DNA of 64,000 nucleotides from NCBI GenBank assembly GCA_944472155.2, contig OX235271.1:84953256-85017255 (forward strand), in the 5' to 3' direction. A program made the translations under genes and the position numbers. Below the pieces are notes generated by a model. That model was not told the DNA's origin, did not search any database, and saw nothing but the letters and a program-made list of their open reading frames with translations. Within the stretch, counting starts at the first letter, position 1; every line of letters begins with the position of its first letter. Origin of the DNA: Trichobilharzia szidati (taxonomy: Eukaryota; Platyhelminthes; Trematoda; Strigeidida; Schistosomatidae). Below, piece by piece: positions 59,135-64,000 of the stretch.

Positions 59135-60470
59135 ATAAGTTGAATTTAGAGTGAAGTTTATATTACCATTCAAATGTTTCACATTACACACCAAATGAAT
59201 AAGTGAAATGTTTTTAGTTTGTCTAGAAATACTCCCCCTCCCCCGCCATTATCATTTGTATCTCAACAAAACAATCAGTTTTCCTGTAGTATATTTAACA
59301 AAATATTAATCACTCCATCAACCAGCAAACTTTTTTTATATTCTTCTAGACTAATTAGATGTTAATCTTTTTCATAGTCTGTAAAAACAATAAGCACCAC
59401 AAAGAATATAAACAATTCAGTTATATGTTTTGCATTTTGAATGAAATTTTTTTAATAAAATATAGTTTTACTCCTGTGAATAATTGAAATTATAGAAGAA
59501 TGTATAGTCATAACGGTTAAACAGACAGATTTCAATATACAGCTTTCATCTCTAAGTGATATCAAATGGAGAGGCGTTGAATACGCTCGGGTTTTGAACA
59601 TCCGTGTACTCCTAATGCTCAGCACTTCATTCGAGCTAGTTAACTGTTCATGTTGATGGGTTGGAATCCCAAAAATCAGAGTCTGAATAACAGACCTTCT
59701 GTTTTATTAAGGACTGACTTTAAGAGCATTTTGTTTAAGTTCTAATGTGAAGTCCTTGCCGATTTGGAACTCAGTAAGTGTAGATATGAGGGTAGATCAT
59801 TGCCAGTGATATTGATTGCCTGTAGTGCTACATGGATAGTTGACAAACGTTATAATTCATGGACCAATTTTATTCTAATTCAGTGAATGAAACGGTTGAT
59901 GTGCTTAGCGACCACCGATGGGAACATTAGTGGGTACTTCTGAAGTGTTTCAAATCAACACTAAATAGATGTCTAGTACTGTGTGATATTCAGTCATTCT
60001 CAAACTGATTTTGGCTCATGAGGAAATCTACGCCGAAATTAATCAGCACTTCTTGTCCAACAGTAACATGAAACAGATTTTCTTAACCAACCCTTTTTTA
60101 CCCTGTCTACCTATTACATAATCATTTATTTTAGACATTTGTCCCCATGCTGCTGTGTGTCCTTCATATTACACAACCCAACCTTTGTCAGTACTTACCA
60201 GTCTTCACCCCATCCCCCATTCGCTAGTTATAATTTGATTATTCATCACAATTTTGAAACATTTTGAAGACGTCAACAATGGCCCCACCGAAATTTTACT
60301 TTTGTTTGACAATTCTAATGTACACACCCAAAATAATTATACATAAATGTGATTGTACAGCTAAGTGAATCAATTCGCTGAAAAGAAACTGTTCACCGAA
60401 CTTTTCTATCTTAGATTAAAGCTGGACGCACTATTGTTCTATATTTCCGGTTGATTGATTAAATTGAACC
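59135..60470. other. Intergenic, mostly unassigned
   Basis: A SINE B relic lies at about 59720-60050 ('gtgtagatatgagggtagat', CTGAAGT at 59939). The remainder is AT-rich with no feature. Confidence 0.4.
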
Positions 60471-60479
60471 CAACTGTTT

Positions 60480-60910
60480 GATCTCTGTTGAGATTTCGGC
60501 TCCTAAAATGGACACTTCAACGATGTATGAGGATTACCCTAATGTTATTTCGTGGATGGCGATTAGCTTTGGAATCTGGAATACTCATTTAATTCTACTT
60601 GGGACACGTCATTCCAGTGTACCTGCAATCTCCATTCAATGGTGTTATTCCCAATGAGGCTCGAACCCATTTCGTTTCTTTACACTCAGTCAGTAATTGA
60701 TATCCATCTCACTTGAAATGGCTTTATTGATCCAAATTGTCTTATGCGTGTTACTATGGCGTTTAAAAACATGGGTTCTGCGTTAGGGGCTAATTTCTGA
60801 ACACCAACACTCACTCACTAGGGATTTCACAGACATCCAAATGATGAGCTTCAAATGGACCAAAGTGAGATTCGGGGATCCCCCTGCTGGTCACCACCAC
60901 CCAAGCTGAC
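60480..60910. mobile_element. SINE family A relics
   Basis: A reverse copy (60490-60700; 'gaggctcgaaccca' B box in reverse, 'cttgggacacgtcattccag' hammerhead relic) followed by a + relic (60830-60905, 'ccaaatgatgagcttcaaat'). Confidence 0.5.
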
Positions 60911-61556
60911 CACGGTATTCCACGGACAACGGTACACAAAGACTTCTGTTATATTCAGGAGTTTGTATTACTCAGATAACAGTGAGTTCTGGTGACGCTG
61001 AATGTCACAACGATGTATTTCTTTTATTTTTGATAAAATTTTGGAAATTCACTTCTGTTCGACGGTAAGAAATAGAACAGTTGCGCAAGATTGATTGATC
61101 TGTTGGAAAGAAACAGTAGCAATCGTCCATATAAGAAGAGGATCAGGGAATTGTATTAGAGTGTAATTCTACTACAGAATAATTTTATTAAACACAAGCA
61201 CAGCGATGCAGTATTAAATACTATTTATCATATTACTCAAATTTTAGTAAGTAGTATAATTCGTTTAGCAAATATTTTAGAGAAGTTCAGTTTTGGCATT
61301 AACTTTATCGCAAACAATGCATACGATTCAGTGTGAAATTCTCAGCATGTAGTACAATATCATCGCATCCAATGTTCTTTTGCCAGCACATAAATATTTT
61401 TACATTAACAGAAACACAGAAACAGAAACATTAACAGAAACACACAGCAGGTCGAAGATGAGGACAGTTACTCACGAAGAAGACATTGCGAAATGGTCGC
61501 GCTATGTCGTGAATTGGCAGAAGTTAGAATTCAAGGACCATTGGATCGGGTCCCAG

Positions 61557-61611
61557 TGGCTCAATGGTCTACGAGCTCGCCTCGTAACCAGAAGGTCCTG
61601 GGTTCGAATCC
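61557..61611 (+). promoter_or_regulatory. Internal RNA polymerase III promoter (A and B boxes) of SINE B
   Basis: A box 'tggctcaatgg' at 61557-61567 and B box 'ggttcgaatcc' at 61601-61611, 44 bases apart start to start, as in tRNA genes. The B box matches the GGTTCGANTCC consensus exactly. Activity is inferred, not shown. Confidence 0.75.
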
Positions 61612-61621
61612 CGTTGGGCGC

Positions 61622-61667
61622 GTACTGCTGAAGAGTCCCAAACTAGGACGAAACAGCTGTCCAGTAC
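61622..61667 (+). ncRNA. Hammerhead ribozyme in SINE family B
   Basis: All conserved parts are in order: stem I GTACTG (61622-61627) pairing with CAGTAC (61662-61667); CTGAAGA (61628-61634); stem II GTCC (61635-61638) with GGAC (61646-61649), loop of 7; GAAA (61650-61653); stem III CAG (61654-61656) with CTG (61657-61659), no loop; U-C (61660-61661), so predicted cleavage is after 61661. Stem III is self-complementary, as in short-stem-III hammerheads thought to act as dimers. Confidence 0.85.
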
Positions 61668-61764
61668 TCCCAGCTGGTTTTCCAGTGGTTCTCTAACTGA
61701 TGTCAGCTCATGATGAAACCCTCCATGCAAAGAAACACTTCTATTAATAATAGTGTCAATGATG

Positions 61765-61862
61765 TTAGTTGCTGGATGGTAACTAGCAGCGGAATCCAGG
61801 ATGCGCCTTTCGTCTCATTTAGGACTCGTCAGATGAATGTACCTGCATTACCCAGTGTCAAC
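61765..61862 (-). ncRNA. Hammerhead motif of Sm-alpha-like SINE (family A)
   Basis: Reverse strand: CTGACGA, GTCC, GAAA, 'cgcatcctggattccgctgc' in order. Stem I (ATTCAT with CTGGAT) has a terminal mismatch, stem II loses one pair, and stem III reads GGCGCA instead of the palindromic TGCGCA. The invariant core is present, but activity is probably weak. Confidence 0.7.
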
Positions 61863-62214
61863 GAATTAAAACTGTAAATTTACAGAAATAGTGACGATGA
61901 TATATTAATGGTAAGAATAGCAATGGGCGTTTATTTGCTATTTCGTTGAATTTTTATATTTAGCCGTATGAGCACAAGGTCTTTTACAATTCCTCCTAGT
62001 CCTACATAATAAGATGCAAGGGGATAGTTATGAATAGAGAGGGTGCTTAGAGTCTAAGAAGATGCTTTTCGTCAGTTTCTATGATGAGCACTGGTTTCTG
62101 TTAACAATGATATCAATGAGTTGGCTTAGATACACACCTCCCAACTTACGTACAGCTTTTCTTAGTGTCATCTGGAATATAATGAAGTCTTTTCTGAAAA
62201 GCCCACAAGAGATT

Positions 62215-62462
62215 ATTATTTTATTATTTATTTTATCCCCTTGTATTCCCAGTGGAACAGAGGGATTCGATCTAGACCTTTGAAGTTTCGGTAGCAGTTG
62301 TGTCATTTTTACGGGGTGAATTTGCTAGCCTTACGCCCAACCTTCCCTCTTTACAAGGCTTACTACCAACTTAGCGAGCTTTAAGAGTGCGTTGACCGAG
62401 GATTGAACCTCGGACCACATGTGTGGTTGGCGAGCGTTCTACCCTGAACCACTGACGCACTA
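62215..62462 (-). mobile_element. SINE family C copy inside the CR1-like element
   Basis: Reverse: head 'agtgcgtcagtggttcaggg' (one base short of the usual A box), B-box variant 'gaggttcaatcctc', body, RTE-like tail ('ccctctgttccactgggaat'), and an AATAAATAATAAAATAATAA end. CR1 sequence resumes on both sides. Confidence 0.8.
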
Positions 62463-63624
62463 GGAAACATCAAGGGGGAGCAATAAGGAAGAATACTCAA
62501 AACAAAGGAGCCAACAAACAGTAAAGATAGGGGCTAATTGAGTTGTACCAGATTGTTTTAAATTCTTCACAGAGAAGGTTAGATGAAATATTTTTCTCGA
62601 AATTAAAATGATGTAGCGAGATCAGAAAAGATAGGAGGAAAGACACAGTGTAAGATTTTTAACATTCGACTTAATTTTAACTTTAGTACCCTCTGTAATA
62701 CAAGAATCATGGGAATGAACTGGTCTATGTAGAAATCAAAATTAACAGTCTGATATACGGAGAGATTTAGCTTAAGACCACAATTCGACAGGGAAAGACC
62801 ACTCACTAATTTCATTTTGGAACTGTCTAATTGGGAAATAACCAGCATAGAAACAGTTGGATCATTAGTATTTCTCTTCGGAATGAGGCAATTTATATAA
62901 GAAGAATGAAGGAAAAAAGAGAAAGAATAACACCTTCAGAGACACTGACTACAGTGGGAAAAGAAGTGGAAGAACTTCTTTTATATACACTGTACTGTTT
63001 ACTACCAGAAAAATAAAAATGCAATCATGTATTAATCAGGCATCCTGTTTGTATCGCACCAAGTCTGTTTAACAAAAGAGGCTTAGTTACAGAGTTAAAG
63101 ACAGACGTGTAATCAAGGAAGGCACAAAGAACATACACGGCACCTCTGTCTAAACTAGAGACAATATTATGATGTAAGGCAACAGCATCATCTAAATTAC
63201 ACCAGTCATGTTTGTAAACAAATTGTTTCTAATCGTTAAAAGCTTTCAATGAAGGTTCAAGGTTAAGTAACAGCAATTTTTCCAGTATTTTTAAAAATGG
63301 TGAAGTAATAGTGATAAGTCTAGAACCAACGCTTGGTCTACTTGATGGTTTAGGCACTGGAACACTTTTAATGTCTTTCCGAGAGACAGGTCGAACATTT
63401 GCAGAAAATATCACAATGAAAAATATCAGTAAGAACATTACATAAAATATTCCCAAAAAATGTGAGGATGACAATGGGCACACTATGGGGACAAACCAGT
63501 TCATGTAAATCATGTTGGTACTTGAAAGTGAAATTAACAATCTGACATTTAGAAGGATTTATCTTAAGACCATCTGTAAAGGACCAGTGAGTACTTTCAT
63601 TCTGGAACATTCTGAATAAATAAA

Positions 63625-63880
63625 ATAAATATTTGGAGAAGTATAAGTCCCTTTACAATTTCCCGGGTATTTTTTTCAAACATGTGCAATTTTTGATACT
63701 TATAACACCAAATCACCACAGAGTTTTAGCCGACCCAAGCTAATTTGATAAAAATCAGTCAATAGCTAAGGCTAGCTAGGTAGTGTGACTTAATAAATCA
63801 ATCGAATTAGGTTAAATGCGGCAACTTTTGCTAAGGATATAACTATATACATCATTCAAGAGAAATTTCTACTAATACAA
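63625..63880. other. Unassigned intergenic DNA
   Basis: No feature recognised. Confidence 0.4.
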
Positions 63881-63884
63881 AATT

Positions 63885-64000
63885 ATCACGTGTTAGTTTG
63901 TAGGGATTAAGTTGACTTCAAAATTTATCACGAATTGACTTTAGTTAAAGAAGCATCGAAAACCTGTATCGGAGTACTGGGCAGCTGATTTGCCCTTATT
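63885..64000 (-). mobile_element. SINE family B 3' arm, cut by window end
   Basis: 'gttagtttgtagggattaag' and 'ggagtactgggcagctga' are the reversed 3' tail and the start of the hammerhead region; the rest lies outside the window. Confidence 0.6.

Larger units (their letters stand above)
61448..61736 (+). mobile_element. SINE family B copy with intact hammerhead core
   Basis: + strand: 'gaagacattgcgaaatggtc' 5' region, tRNA-like region with perfect A and B boxes, hammerhead at 61622-61667, then 'ggttttccagtggttctcta' and a tail ending 'ccctccatgcaaag'. It is the best-preserved family B copy here. Confidence 0.85.
61170..63620 (-). mobile_element. CR1-like retrotransposon, second copy, with nested SINEs
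   Basis: Reverse strand. 3' UTR about 61170-61390 (matches 13080-13200); coding remnants at 61930-62200, 62465-62850 and 62860-63620. The latter includes VPVPKPSSRPSVGSRLITI and FLKILEKLLLLNLEP, the RT region before the VPQG box. Nested: SINE B (61448-61736), SINE A (61765-61862), SINE C (62215-62462). It is more decayed than the 13.1-14.5 kb copy. Confidence 0.75.

Noticed and set aside
1..64000. CRISPR arrays, operons, ribosome binding sites, bacterial terminators
   Set aside because: The window is clearly metazoan nuclear DNA, and no evenly spaced direct repeats with unique spacers were seen.

Overview
This window looks like a Schistosoma (blood fluke) nuclear genome; the species cannot be fixed from the sequence alone. 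The DNA is AT-rich, genes are sparse and introns are long. It is packed with old retroelements of kinds known from schistosomes: RTE-like, CR1/Jockey-like and Penelope-like elements, and tRNA-headed SINEs that carry hammerhead ribozyme motifs (the Sm-alpha type and a second type described here).

There is one convincing protein-coding gene: a LIM-homeobox transcription factor of the LMX1 family on the + strand. Six coding exons lie between 25755 and 47286, all with GT-AG junctions and matching phases, giving a 620-residue protein. Exon 1 holds LIM1, exon 2 holds LIM2 with an unusually long internal insertion, exons 3-5 hold the homeodomain, and exon 6 holds a Ser/Asn-rich tail. Its introns hold RTE, SINE, Penelope-like and terminal-inverted-repeat (TIR) elements.

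Layout: 1-25.7 kb is intergenic repeat (SINE families A-D, RTE copies at 4.4, 18.0-18.8 and 20.9-23.1 kb, a CR1-like copy at 13.1-14.5 kb, a Penelope-like RT relic at 5.9-6.8 kb). 25.7-47.3 kb is the LMX1 gene. 47.3-64 kb is intergenic again (RTE copies at 47.8-49.0 and 52.4-54.7 kb, TIR elements, a second CR1-like copy at 61.2-63.6 kb with SINEs inside it).

The SINE families as labelled here: A = Sm-alpha-like (tRNA-like head, hammerhead with stem I ATCCAG/CTGGAT). B = a second tRNA-headed family whose hammerhead has stem I GTACTG/CAGTAC. C = a tRNA-like head joined to the RTE 3' tail. D = a tRNA-like family with long inverted-repeat flanks. Several nested insertions keep target-site duplications, so the order of insertion can be read. 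The most interesting signal is the hammerhead in family B at 61622-61667, whose conserved core is intact, together with head-to-tail family B dimers that have a period of about 400 bases.
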